NCBI GenBank assembly: GCA_019400425.1
Contig: JAFREE010000001.1
Location: 310,001 to 374,000, forward strand
DNA: 64,000 nucleotides
Reading direction: 5' to 3'
Origin: Hymenochaete sp. R1
Taxonomy: Eukaryota; Basidiomycota; Agaricomycetes; Hymenochaetales; Hymenochaetaceae
The position numbers and the translations under genes are program-made. Positions 12,939 through 24,175 of the stretch are shown here, piece after piece (the first letter of the stretch is position 1; every line of letters begins with the position of its first letter). The notes beneath the pieces are model-generated. The model saw only the letters and a list, made by a program, of their open reading frames with translations, ran no database searches and was not told where the DNA came from.

Positions 12939-13837
12939 ATGAGCTCTCACCCTCCTATCCATCGCGCGCACGGACAGCGCAAACTCTACTCGTTCCCTGA
13001 CGAAGACAGTCTCAAGGGGTCGCTTGCGGATTTCATCGCCCACACCCAGGACGCCGCCATCAAGGAAAGAGAAAAGTTCACCATCGCACTTTCTGGCGGA
13101 TCGCTCCCGCAACTGCTCGGCGGTCTTTTAGGAAGGAAGGATATCAAATGGGGCCACTGGTAAGTGCACTCGTACCGTCTTTTCTTGTGCGAGGCTAACG
13201 AGAGGAATGACCAAACGCTGACTTGGCGGGAAATGCATACAGGCGCGTCTACTACGTTGATGAACGCCTCGTACCCCTCGACCACGAGCTCTCGAACTAC
13301 AAAGCATGCATGGATAGTCTATTCTCCAAAGTCGACCCGCGCCCCACCATCCACACGTTCGACGAATCCAGGTTGAAGGATATCGACGGCGGCGACGAGG
13401 ACGTCCTTGAAGAGGTCGCAGAGGATTATCGGGACAAGCTCACAGACGAGTTCGCCGGCGTCAACTCAGTTCCGTACCCGACCTTCGATCTCATCTTGCT
13501 CGGGATGGGCGAGGACGGGCATACTGCGAGTCTCTTCCCGGGACACGAGCTTCTGACGAACACGATCGACTGGGTGGCGTATATCACAGACAGCCCGAAG
13601 CCGCCGCTCAAACGCATCACGTTCACGTACACCGTCCTAAATCATGCCGCAAAGGTCGCGTTCGTTGCAAAGGGGGCGGATAAGAAGGATATGCTGCATA
13701 CTGTGCTGGATGAGGAGGAAAAAGGTTTACCGGCCAGTCGAGTGAAGCCTGCGAGGGGGAACGTTTACTGGTTCGTGGATGATGCAGCGAGCGCTTTGAC
13801 GACCTACCCCAAGTCGCCTTACACTTACGAGGTTTGA
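12939..13837 (+). CDS. SOL3: 6-phosphogluconolactonase
   Basis: Second enzyme of the oxidative pentose phosphate pathway: hydrolyses 6-phosphogluconolactone to 6-phosphogluconate in the cytosol. Exons 12939-13159 and 13243-13837, 271 residues. Motifs: KFTIALSGGSLPQLL, VYYVDERLVPLDHELSNYK, LILLGMGEDGHTASLFPGH and VAFVAKGADKKD, all standard for the NagB/SOL family. The frame stays open upstream to 12858 but only with a GTG, so the first ATG (MSSHPPIHR) is chosen. The intron has a clear GTAAGT donor and CAG acceptor and splits a Trp codon. Confidence 0.95.
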
Positions 13838-14092
13838 GTTTGTTCGGACTGAAAGAAGAGACAGAAGCTAAACCGATTGATTGTATGCTATGTTTTATTA
13901 CCCTATTTGCCTTAGAACTCTGCCTTCACTACCCCGGAGAAGTCATATCTGTAGTACCAATGTTGAAAAACCTTTTGTATGTCGAAAAGAAAAATCCGAT
14001 TGAATTGCACAGGGGCTTCAGAGAAAGACAAACACGAGACCAATGAACCGAAACGATACAACATCAAATAATTCTAGAATGTCATGTCACAT

Positions 14093-15475
14093 TTAGATGG
14101 CCATCGCACCGCCGGAATCGTCTCCTACAAGTTGTTCTGTTCCTGCTGGTTCGCTGGGAAATGGCTTCTCCGTTGTTACCGCAACGGGCGAAGGGGCTAC
14201 AGAACCGGAACGGGAGGCGGGGTTGGAATACATAGAGGGTACTCGTGGGACAGGCGGGACCGAGGATAAATCCAACGAGGACTTTTGACGTAGATTATGC
14301 GATTGAGAATGAATTGAAGGAGAAGTGAAGGATGATGCTCGTGATGATGGATTGATAGGCGACGTCAGTCCCGTAGAAGTTGTGTTGGATGAAACGGAAG
14401 AGACCGACGGTCGTCTGGATCTCGACCGAGCAGCTGAATGGGTGAATTCAGTGATAGGTAAATGGTAGAACATAGATGTACATATGCACGTACGGGACTG
14501 GATCTCGGAACTTCTTCTTGACCTCCTGCCTTCGGTTAGAATACCAGTTATAGGTGCTGAATTTGAATCTGCATTTGTTCGTCCAAGCTGTATCCATGGG
14601 TCGCAAACGCTTTGCCTTGAGCCAGCGTTTCCAAGCCCATTTTCATTCGGTAAAAGCTGAGACTGGGATCGTCTGTCAAATGGTTGAGGAGCCAGAGGAG
14701 TCGGTAACACGATGTCAATGCGACTATGCGGTCGATGAGGTGCACCTCTGATTTTACTGAGCGATCTTTGACTACGAATGCTACGCGAAGCACCGGCTCG
14801 CGAGCCGGTATTGGTCTGGTTACTGAAAATAGAGGAAGCAGAAGTCGCCACGGACATTGGACGTGAAGGGCGAGATGAGCTTGCCAATGACGGTGAAGGG
14901 GCTCGTGAACCGATTAATGCACCATCCTCCAGCCGACTGGGCTCGATTGTGATGGGGTCTGGGAGCGCTGTCGTGCTTTGATGTCGGAGTGGAGGATACG
15001 TGCCTAATTCATTTTCGTCCGTCCCAGAGTTCAAGCTCACATGTGCTGAGCTCTGGTCTCCGGAGTTAGAGGAGTCCCGTTGGAAGAAAATAGGCTGGGG
15101 TGGAGCAAGTTGTTCACCGTTGCGTCCCGCGGAAAAGGGAGAGATTGGGCTGGAAGGCTGACGCAACAATGCCTCCTCCGTACTCGAAGCGTCGTATTGA
15201 CCGTAAACGGCCCCCAAGCGGCCTCTCTCAATCATGGGCTGGGCATGCGAAGCAAATGGGGCATTGAGACTGACAGAGGAACTGCTGAATGTTTGTTGGC
15301 GGTTCTGAGTCCACGGAGTTTCGCGAAGCATTGTGAGAGGTCGAGCCGGAGGAAGAGGCACAGAAGGCTCTGACCGCCTCCGATGGATGGTAAGCGCGAG
15401 ACGAATGCCTGCAACTAGAACGACGACGCCTCCTACCGCTGCACAGACTGCAACGAGTATAGGTGAGACCGCCAT
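14093..15475 (-). CDS. Unknown single-pass membrane protein with Ser/Arg-rich tail
   Basis: Not recognised. Two minus-strand exons, 15475-14494 and 14433-14093, with a 60-nt frame-neutral intron (GTACGT donor), give 441 residues. The N-terminus is very short, followed at once by a transmembrane helix (about residues 5-28, SPILVAVCAAVGGVVVLVAG) and a basic stop-transfer IHRRR. The remaining 400 residues are disordered, rich in Ser, Pro and Arg, with many RS/SR and SP sites that could be phosphorylated. The first ATG is at 15475. A good acceptor (TTTTAG at about 15528) lies upstream in an open frame, so a short extracellular exon could precede the helix; I found no convincing donor for it. Function unknown; topology suggests a signalling or scaffold membrane protein. 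Confidence 0.65.
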   Translation of the reverse strand: MAVSPILVAVCAAVGGVVVLVAGIRLALTIHRRRSEPSVPLPPARPLTMLRETPWTQNRQQTFSSSSVSLNAPFASHAQPMIERGRLGAVYGQYDASSTEEALLRQPSSPISPFSAGRNGEQLAPPQPIFFQRDSSNSGDQSSAHVSLNSGTDENELGTYPPLRHQSTTALPDPITIEPSRLEDGALIGSRAPSPSLASSSRPSRPMSVATSASSIFSNQTNTGSRAGASRSIRSQRSLSKIRGAPHRPHSRIDIVLPTPLAPQPFDRRSQSQLLPNENGLGNAGSRQSVCDPWIQLGRTNADSNSAPITGILTEGRRSRRSSEIQSRTCICTSMFYHLPITEFTHSAARSRSRRPSVSSVSSNTTSTGLTSPINPSSRASSFTSPSIHSQSHNLRQKSSLDLSSVPPVPRVPSMYSNPASRSGSVAPSPVAVTTEKPFPSEPAGTEQLVGDDSGGAMAI

Positions 15476-15967
15476 CACCGGATTGGAGGAAGGAGAGGCT
15501 GATGAGCGCGTCCTTATAAATACGGATTCTAAAAGAGTGTATTCTTCGTCAGACGACGATATGGTTGAGTAAATGAGAGTTCAAAAGAGTGAATATGACG
15601 CGTAGAGAGGGGGGGGGGGGTGATGGAGGGAGAGAGGAGCATAAACAACAGGACAGAGTTTAAGAATCAAGGCTGCTGGAAAGCTTGGAGAAGAAGGAGG
15701 GACGAGAAGGACGCGTCGATCATAAATGAATTGATCGTCGATCTCTGCTGCGCTTCTGCCGAAATGTCCGGCCCCGACGGCGAGAGTCCGACTCCCGAGC
15801 TCTGGTGGCGTTTTGGTTGTGTGTTCTCAAGCTTCAAGTTCGTTCAGGCTTGTCTGTTTGCCTCCTTCGATGGCAAGTTCATTCGACATCTTCAAATCTC
15901 CAAATACATCCAACAAACCGTCAACTTTCTTTTCCATTTTAATCTTTTCTGTTGCAATTAATCTGCC
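15476..15967. promoter_or_regulatory. Divergent promoter, membrane protein / PXA gene
   Basis: About 490 bases, including a run of about 12 G at 15607-15618 and the CT-rich PXA leader (15840-15960). No other gene is supported. Confidence 0.45.
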
Positions 15968-17671
15968 ATGTCGACCTTCACATCTGCGTCGATGACGGGC
16001 GACGACCTTCATCGGCGTCTCCTCTTTCCGAGCCTCCTTCCAAACGAGCCTGTCCCCCCCATCCTTCCCGACGTGTCTCCTGCTCTCAATGCAGAATTGT
16101 ACAATCTAATCGCTCTCGCTCTTCGTGCGTATGTAACTCCTTGGTGGTGAGTACCGTGAATCGACATACCAAACTTGAGAATGATTCGCTGAAAGCTTAC
16201 CAGGTCCAAGTTGACTCGCTATGACCGGGATTTCCTCCCTCAGATAACCATCGTCATCACCGCCGTTGCAAGGTCTCTGGCTACTCGCGTCCGAGCTGTT
16301 GACGTTCCTGCATTACTGCTGTCGTCATTCCCTCTTCTTGCTGTCCAACATTTCTCGGATTTTCGCCGTGCAAAAGCCAAACTTTGCACTGCGTATGCCC
16401 AAGGCGGAGCTCTAACCCTTCCCGCGCTTTTCCATGCATCACAATCACACATCGGCGTAGATTCTGACGGAAAAATTGACTCGGAATATGTACGTCAGCT
16501 TCTGGAGCTCGTTTTGGGAAGTTGCCTGCCAGAGGAGGATCGCGAAAGCGAATGTGAGAGAACGATTGTTCGGGAAGTGCTCACGAAAGTGGTCATCAAA
16601 GACGTGATTCCCATGCTTTCGCAGCCGTGGTTTTGGCACCGATTAATATTGGGACAATTATCCTCTCTAAGCCAGTCAACTAAAGTATGTTCGATTTACT
16701 TAATTTATACCGTGCCGTGCGACATAACACTGAATTAGGCACAGGAGACGGAAGCAAATTCTTCTTCAGCGTCTTCATCATCAGCATTCTCCCTGCTTCT
16801 GATAAATGTTCTCTCTGTCATACAACGCCTGTCAACTTGGAGCATTGCTGTGATTCATTACTACAAGCAAGTCGCACATTGGGTACGAACTGTGAACGTA
16901 CGGGCGGAAGAGTCCAAGACACTTTATCCAGAGCATCGGCATTACTCGACCAGCCTCTTGAGCCTTTTATCAGAAATGCTCGAAATGGAGACTCGAATGA
17001 CCTCAAGCGTTCTTTTGTTCCTTTTAGAGGCCGCTTTAGCATTCGGGGAATCCCTTGCAGACCGGTGTGTGCAATCGCTCAAGAGCGTTGAGATATTTCA
17101 ACTCTGAATATTTTCCCACAGACTTTTGGCATACTTGATTTACACGCATATCAGCACAGAAACTCGTGTCATTCAAGTTCTCCAAATCGCAAAGAACTCG
17201 CTTTTCCCCAATGGTTATCCAGGTCCGCCGCCTATCATTCCAACTGTAGAAGAGCAGCAACAATTACGGAGTAAATTCGTTAAGACAATCGAACATATTA
17301 TTCCTGGTATGTTGTATATGATTCTTCAAATCTTTCACACGCACTGACTTTGTGACTGATTTCTTACGAAATCTTGTTCTTCCCCGCCAGTTCCCGTCAG
17401 CTCACTTCTCATAGGACCCACGCGATCTACCCGGGAAGATGTCATTTCAGAAGCATTGGCACCGTTCGATGATCCAGCTTGCAACACGCATCTCATCCTC
17501 TTGATCCTCGATCTCATTATCCTTGCCCTTTTCCCAGAGTTTGTCGCCAGTGCAGGATCCCATGCACCTGGAAAAGGGGAGGAAGGGAAGCGACTATCCA
17601 GTATCGATGCTGGCGACGAAGCGAGCGAGAACGCCGTAATATACGACGAGGAGCAGTCGGTACGGAGCTGA
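15968..17671 (+). CDS. PXA-domain protein, sorting-nexin related
   Basis: Exons 15968-16146, 16204-16684, 16739-17064, 17122-17306 and 17391-17671 join to 483 residues. The first 200 residues fit the PX-associated (PXA) domain found in Mdm1/SNX13-type and Nvj3-type proteins of ER-vacuole or endosomal contacts: ELYNLIALALRAYVTPWWSK, RYDRDFLPQITIVITAVARS and LPLLAVQHFSDFRRAKAKLC. Hydrophobic stretches later on (LLLINVLSVIQ; HLILLILDLIILALF) could be membrane-associated helices. No PX, RGS or nexin-C domain is visible, so this is a short PXA-only form. The final exon ends in an acidic, Ser-rich tail. Domain call is good; a contact-site role is inference. Confidence 0.82.
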
Positions 17672-20600
17672 CGAAGTACATGTTCCGTGTGTCATCGGAC
17701 CGTTGCGAAATAAAGGACAGACAGCATTAATACGCCACTCGCACAGGGACCTTAAGGATAAAAATCAAGTCACGTCGTGGTCCTTTTCGGATCATGAGGA
17801 GTCAATCTGCTAGAAGAGGCGTGTTCCCTTTGCGATCTTTCTTACCTACTGGCCGGAAATCCCTTTGGCCTGCAGCTTGTTCTTCATCAAAAAGCGAGTT
17901 AAAGAGCCCTACGACCTGGTTTGCTGTGCGAGCTTTGTCGACGAGTTTCGTATTATCACGAGTCCAGGCGCCTGTTACACGTTTGCGACATCGCAATCAC
18001 ACCTGCGACGAGTAATTTGTGCAAGACTTTCGACTCTCGTGTTTGTTCAGTCTTGCGTCATCTTGCAGCTGTCCCGTTCTCGAGACCGCTTTTCTACTTT
18101 CGGAGATCTACGAGATCGTCCAATACCATGTTTCTGACGTGGTAATAAAGGTTATATGAGACCCCCGGATGACCCCTCCTGAAAACGCACAAAAACAGAG
18201 AAAGCCGAGGGTTATCTACGCTCTCGACCTCGACGGGAAGTCCGAAATCCGACCTGGATTCGTCATTGACAAACACAGAGAAGCCCAGCTTAAGCCGATT
18301 GAGATCCGCTTCATTTCCAACTCAAAGGAGCCTTCGTCAGACGTCAAAGTCCAGACCCACCTGGTACTTGATGCTTATCTTATTATTTCTCAAGGGGGAG
18401 AGGCGGGAGAAGAGGGGGGGGGGGCGCGGGGGGAGAAGGGTAAAGTCTCCGAGGTTATATTCTCATGACGGCACGATGATGCTTGCTGATACTGATACTG
18501 ATACGAATGTGATACAAATATGAATACAATCTACGCCCCCTGCCGGAACACTCCTTGACGCCTCGTGAATCCCACACGATTGCCTTAATTAGAAGGCAAT
18601 GACTCAATGCAGCAGCATGAAGCCGTCCATGCGCATCGGCGTGGTGGTGGAATTTAGAGATAAGCTGCTGGCGGCCTTCTCTTCTCTTCTCGCCGCGCTG
18701 GACTCTGGCCTCGGCGAACGCTTTCGTTAACGTTGTTTGGTTCGGGCTGGAACCGCTGGAACCTGACCTGACTGACACGTCCCGTCCCCCGTCTCCCTCT
18801 TGCGTCTCGTCTCGCGGAGGCAGTCCGCCACTTTGGCGCACACTGAAGACAATGAGCTTGTCTTGCTCTGTAGAAAGCTGCTGCTCGATCTCGAGTATCG
18901 GCAGCCCCCGCCTTGCGTCTGGGGTGCCTTCTGAAGTTCTGAAGAGGGGAGTCTCCACGAAGGCACTGGTACTGGAGACGGTCGAAAGCCAATGGAGCGT
19001 CTGATTCGATTCTGGGCTTTGGACTTGGACCTTTACCCTTCCTCCGAGACCCCTCCCCCCGTCTTTCTTCCCAAAACATGATATGACGGTATATCCTTCG
19101 TCTTTCCCCGTCCTCCTCGCATCCTCGGCCTTCCGGAATGGAAATCCTAATCAATGACGTCGACCGGCAGCTTTTTCCGCACGATTTGGGCAAAGGACGT
19201 TGAGTAATTCAATATAACAAAAAAGGACGCGTTCTGGGTCCCCTGGACCAGGTCATCATCCATCCCATCCAGGGGCCATTCGAAGGCGAAGGCGAATGCG
19301 GATGGGGAGAAAGACGGAAATGGCAACGATGACGAATGTGCAGTGATGCGCTCGAGCTCACGGGACCCAGAAATCCAGAAGGCCCTTGCTTCGGCTTGTA
19401 TGATGACTACGACTATGACGCGCAGCGTAATTGAAATGGGGAATGAATGAGATGACGGAAGGGGTTTTTTTTGTTCCATGTCATGTTTAGCCTTCGCTTT
19501 CGAGATCTCCGAAAGGACATGATCCCGTGCCCACACACACTGGCAGGTGTACGTATCCGGCCGTGTCCTAAGATTACGTTTTGGTTTTTTTACCCCCTCC
19601 TTTTACCGGTCTTCGACTTCAACATGATTTGCTCGCGAATTTGTATTACAAGCGTAAGCTCACACGGGCATTTGGTATTGTATTGGGGTTGCGTCAATTG
19701 CCTACGAGTAGGTTCAGGCCGAGATGAGAAGAGTGTTTTTATGTTGGTGTTGTGTTTGTGCCAGTGATGTGTGTGGGAGAGGACTTGAATGGCGCTGCCG
19801 CCGACTGGTCCGAGATTTACTTGGTCCAGGGGATGAGGGAGAGGAACCCATTTCTTCTTTTTCTGGGTTCTTCCGTGTTTCGTGTCAAATTCTAAGATAT
19901 CAATGAAAAAAAGAGGAAGAGTAGTGACGACTGTCGTCATCGTACCGTGATAAAACATGTCTCGCTCTTGCCAGTGTTCTCGTGGTACGTTGCAAGTCCG
20001 AAAGATACGAAAGATACAGGGGCAAAAAAGGAATTCCGAGTCCGCCAAGCTCAGATCTCTAAATTCATTAATATTAATGTGTTGCCACTCGAATGGATTG
20101 CGTGTATTAGTAGTAAGCCAGCTAGAGCTTGAGCGAGCTGGTCAGGGACATGAGTACGGGTATGAACGTTCATTGTAATATTAATATTAATGAAACGAAT
20201 GACCTTTGCCCTAGTTTCCAACATATGCATGAAGTCTCTTCAAATTCTTAAGCTTGTCGGTCGACTCCGTTTCTGTAGCTTCTTATCTACGACACGTACG
20301 GGACACGAGACACGGCACGGCCTGGTTTCCGGGGGGACGAGGACCGCGGACCCTTCCACGTCAGCGTCAGCGTAGCGTCTCCAAGCTTGTGGGAGAAAGG
20401 ATGTCCCGGCCGCGGGAAAAATAGAGTTTGGGGGGAATAGATTTTAGTATAGAGAGAGGGGAAACAGGGCCGAACTCTGACGAGTGACGAGTACTACTAC
20501 TACTGCTGGTGATGACGACCTCCGAGACCGTGAAGTAAAATCTAGATCCTGAGCTGAGCTCGCGGTCAATATACTAGTTACTAGGTAGCATTTCTGGTTC

Positions 20601-23050
20601 CTTTTCCCTTTCTCTACTCCTAAGTGCTTTCGGTACTTTCCTACTTGTATTTATCTATCTCTTTTGAGCTTCGTGAGCTTCGGGGGTGCATCGTCATCAT
20701 CTGTGCACTTCTCCGTAGTCCCAGACAAACTGGCACACACACGCACACACCCGGGGGGTCTTCTCCTTCCTTTTCAGAACAGAACGGACTTCGCGGGATC
20801 GTTCCACGTTCTCATGCCCCGCCAATTTTTTTTTTGAAATAGAGAAAAACCGAAACCCGAAACCCGAAGACGATGACGATGACGACGACGACGACGAAGG
20901 CGCTTCGCTTCTTTGATGGTGATTCATGATTGAATGGGGAACGGAGTGAAATGCTTGTACTCGCACATTTGTTTCGTACTGTATTGTGTATGCGTACCAG
21001 CAACTCTCTGGGAACGGGAACGGGAACGGAACGATATACCTGACCTGGCCAATCTAGCCTATTTTAGCTTGCTCTGGCTCTGGCTTCCCTAGGCCTCCCT
21101 CGGGTGTATCACTGGCAGTAGTTCACTCGTACCCATGGCCAGTCCCGTTGTCCCATTAATATTCAATCAGCTATTTCATTCATTTTTTCTTCTTTCTCTG
21201 CTACGTGACGTACGTCTACTCCTGAAGTATTTGTGTTTTTTTGTCTGTCTTCTGTTTTCCGTATCTTTTGACACGTACGTATACGACACCACCCACAGTA
21301 CCGGAACCGGAACTAATACCAGTACCAGTACCAGTCAATCTCTGTCCCTACCGCCACGACGCGACGCGACTCGACGCGACTCGACTAAAAAAACTGAGTG
21401 CCTCGTCGCATCATCAAACGGCCCAACCAGCTCATCCTCCTCCTTACGCGTAGCCTTAGCCAGCCTTAGCCTTAGCTTCACTCACCACTTCCGGACCCGT
21501 CATACCTCATGTACGAGTCCACATCAGAAAAGTGGAGCCTCCCCCATTTCCAACCAGACTTAAGCTGGTTCCTCTTTTCTTTTACCGACCAGACCGACCG
21601 ACCGACCGATTGACTGACTGGGTTGCGTGGTTCTCGGGGTTTCGTTTCGTCGCGTGTGAGGGTTGAAACCTACGCTTTTACGCTCTGAAAAAGCGGGCGA
21701 GCGAGAGCAGAGAGCTATTGATATTAATATTGATAAAGCGTAAGCAAGCGACCGCTTGGATCAACCTGAGTACCGGCACTATGACTTTTTTTCAGAAGAT
21801 GTGGCTACGGGCACGATTACGATGTGAGGAAGCTCGAACTCGAGATGTCAATTACCGGCGAGTGTGAGTGTGAGTGAGAAATTCGAAAAGGGACCGGGAC
21901 CCTCAAGAACCAGCCAGCCCAGCATCACCACCGTTGCCGTTTAGAGGCTTTGAGAAACGGGCCTAGGGAAACAGGGGGAAACTTACGAGAGACACGGGAG
22001 GGGAAACTTGAAGCTAATCCACTTCAATCAATATTAATCAGATTATTAGCTTACTAGTAAGACCTCGACTCGACTCGGGAACGTTCCATTCGACGTTTCT
22101 CAGATTCTCTGGGCAGAGACAGAGACAGAGACCCAACGTCCGTCGCCCGCGTCGTTCGTTTTCTCGAAGGAAAGGAAAAGAAAAGCGAGAGGGCAGGGCC
22201 TCGACCCCCTCTCGGACCCCTTTCGACCCGGCTATCCGGAAAGGTGGAAAAAAAAGGAAAAAAGGAGAAAAGGCGAGAAGATATGGGGTACTCGCAGTAC
22301 ACGCCCATTCGTCATCATCTTCTTTATAAAGTATTATAAGTGCGTCATAACTCCTTCTTTTTTAGCCAGGTGTCAGGGTGCCAGGTCATCTGATACGCCT
22401 CTATCACCACCCAATGATAGCCCAATTTCATATCGCGCCATTCTATTCTCCTTTTTCATTCCGCCTACTCGTGCCTTTTGGGTCCTATTTCATTTTTAAA
22501 TGTTGTTCCGTCGACGAAGAGGTAAGGTTACAAATGTTATTTGCCCGGTGACGGGATGGGGAGAGTGGGTAAGTAATAGAGGAATAGAGGAGTCGAGGAA
22601 AATGTAATGGGTAATGTAATCGTACACGAGACACCGTATTACTAGAACATGACTCGAAGTTTTGGAGGCGGCTGAGGGAGAGAGGATGCAAGTCTGATTA
22701 TCGTCGAAACATGGCGTGCACATGAGAGGGGAGGGGGGGGGGGTGAGTGGGAAAGTACATGTCCGGCATGGAGACGAGGAGTGTGTGTTTGGGTTAGCGT
22801 ACAAGTTACGTTCTTTGGGGAGGAGTCGTCAGCCATGAATGTACCGTCCGATCAGCGTCAAAGGAGAAAACGAAAAAGAAAGAAAGGAAAAGAAAATAAG
22901 AGTACAGAGCAGAGTCGATAGAAGGAAAGCAAATCAAAGAGAAACAAATTCCAGGGAGTAACAGAAATAAGAGCAAGCAAGAAAAAATGGTGAAGATCCG
23001 TAATGTTTTGAGAGCATGGTGACTTTTGGGGTGTGAGAGCGTGGTAACAA
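17672..23050. other. 5.4-kb stretch without a convincing gene
   Basis: Lies between two converging genes, where only 3' flanks are needed, so its size is odd for this window. Short ORFs (for example 17794-18015 and 18169-18468) show no recognisable family, no splice-linked partner and no codon bias I can trust. Content: G-runs near 18415-18437 and 22731-22743, tandem tetranucleotides ACCG/CCGA around 21588-21608, GACGAC repeats near 20870-20898, direct repeats of GACTC/GACGCG around 21357-21385, and ATTAATAT palindromes in the middle. Confidence 0.5.
20066..22040. repeat. Dispersed ATTAATAT-type palindromes
   Basis: Five copies in about 2 kb: a perfect 14-bp palindrome CATTAATATTAATG at 20066-20079; TAATATTAATATTA at 20176-20189; ATTAATATT at 21155-21163; ATATTAATAT at 21721-21730; and AATATTAAT at 22029-22037. 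They stand out from the G/C-richer surroundings. Role unknown: homeodomain-type binding sites, a replication element or remnants of a mobile element are all possible. Confidence 0.45.
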
Positions 23051-24175
23051 TCACCGAACGGAGACGAGCCTCCGGTCCCGTTCCGACGACTCGAGCTGCT
23101 GAACCCGCCGTTGCTGCGATGGGCTTGGGTAATGACGGTGATGCAGGGTTTCCCACTGCTGCTGGTACGGGTCCTCCCTCTTTAACGTCTGACGCGCGAC
23201 AGCGACGTCGTCCTCGGCCAACCTCAGTGCCGTCTTCAGCCTCCGACATTCCTCCCTCCCCTCACGCCCCCCTCGTTCTTCTTTTCCCAGACGTTCCCGA
23301 AGACGTTCATTTTCGACCCTCTGAAGATCCATGGCGACCTCTGCTCCCTCCATCTCCTCCCGAAGGCGGACGTTCTCCTCTGAGAGCTCGTCGTTGCGTT
23401 CGTGTAGACGGGCAAGAGAGGTGTGTGCGCTTGCCAGCTCCGAGAGCGTCTGGGCCCTTTCGGTCGTGAGTCTGTGGAGAGTATTCAAGGTGCTCGACGT
23501 CTTGTCAAGATGCGTCGATAGCTCCGACGCGAGGGACGACGTGTAAGCTTCCAGCTCACGAATGCGTGTCTCGAGACGACGGACGATAGTAGGCTCGTGA
23601 ATGACTGGCGAGACGGAGGCAGACAAAGGCGGAAGGGTTGCGGGGGAAGGTGCAGCAGGAGCTAGTGACGGAGAGGAGTGGGAATATGCGCGAACGCTTT
23701 GTTGTGGCGCTCGCTCAGGATCAGGCGGGACAGAATCGCTGTCCATGCGCTGACGCTTCCTGTCTCTCGAGGAGCCGTCTCCTTGGTCGGCTTCGGCCGA
23801 AGAGGAAGAAGCAGCTGGACCGGCGTCTACCTTGTCTTTGGAGTCGTCCAAGCGTGCGACAAGGATGTCTTTGTCCTGCTGAAGGGCGAGCACCTGAGCC
23901 TCTAGCTGCTGCATACGCTCGTTGCGCCTGAGCCTGTGCTTCTGAGCTGCGAGCCTGTTGCGTTCCCTGCGTCTGTCTTTGGTGGAGAGACTGCCGGAGC
24001 TGGTGCCAGAGGGGGTTGCGCTTGTGCTTCCGGAGCGGGGAGTGGTGGAGTCATTGTCGATCTCCAAGTCGTTTTCGTTGTCGATGTCGTGTTCATGGTA
24101 AGCGTCGATGGTGGGTTCGAGAGAGCGCGAACGCGAGCCGACTGGGGACGCGAGAGAGGAAGGAGAAGTAGACAT
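23051..24175 (-). CDS. bZIP transcription factor with a second coiled coil
   Basis: Single-exon minus-strand gene of 374 residues. A Ser/Thr-rich acidic N-terminus leads into a bZIP domain at about residues 66-115: basic region RRRERNRLAAQKHRLRR with the invariant Asn73 and Arg81, then a leucine zipper (MQQLEAQVLALQQDKDILV). The basic-region core is N-x2-AA-x3-R. A linker rich in Ser/Pro/Ala follows, then a long second coiled coil (RRLETRIRELEAYTSSLASE through LREEMEGAEVAMDLQRVENE). The long second coil suggests an extra oligomerisation partner. The frame is open upstream to 24328, but that leader is pyrimidine-rich, so ATG 24175 is preferred. Target genes cannot be told from sequence. Confidence 0.88.
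   Translation of the reverse strand: MSTSPSSLASPVGSRSRSLEPTIDAYHEHDIDNENDLEIDNDSTTPRSGSTSATPSGTSSGSLSTKDRRRERNRLAAQKHRLRRNERMQQLEAQVLALQQDKDILVARLDDSKDKVDAGPAASSSSAEADQGDGSSRDRKRQRMDSDSVPPDPERAPQQSVRAYSHSSPSLAPAAPSPATLPPLSASVSPVIHEPTIVRRLETRIRELEAYTSSLASELSTHLDKTSSTLNTLHRLTTERAQTLSELASAHTSLARLHERNDELSEENVRLREEMEGAEVAMDLQRVENERLRERLGKEERGGREGREECRRLKTALRLAEDDVAVARQTLKREDPYQQQWETLHHRHYPSPSQQRRVQQLESSERDRRLVSVR

Noticed and set aside
17794..18468. Three short plus-strand ORFs in the 5.4-kb gap (about 73-99 codons)
   Set aside because: No family resemblance, no plausible splice partners, and one lacks any ATG. Not enough to call a gene.
18654..19193. Minus-strand 179-codon open frame rich in Arg, Gly and Glu
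   Set aside because: Low-complexity composition and an overlapping open frame in another phase on the same strand; no motif or splice evidence.
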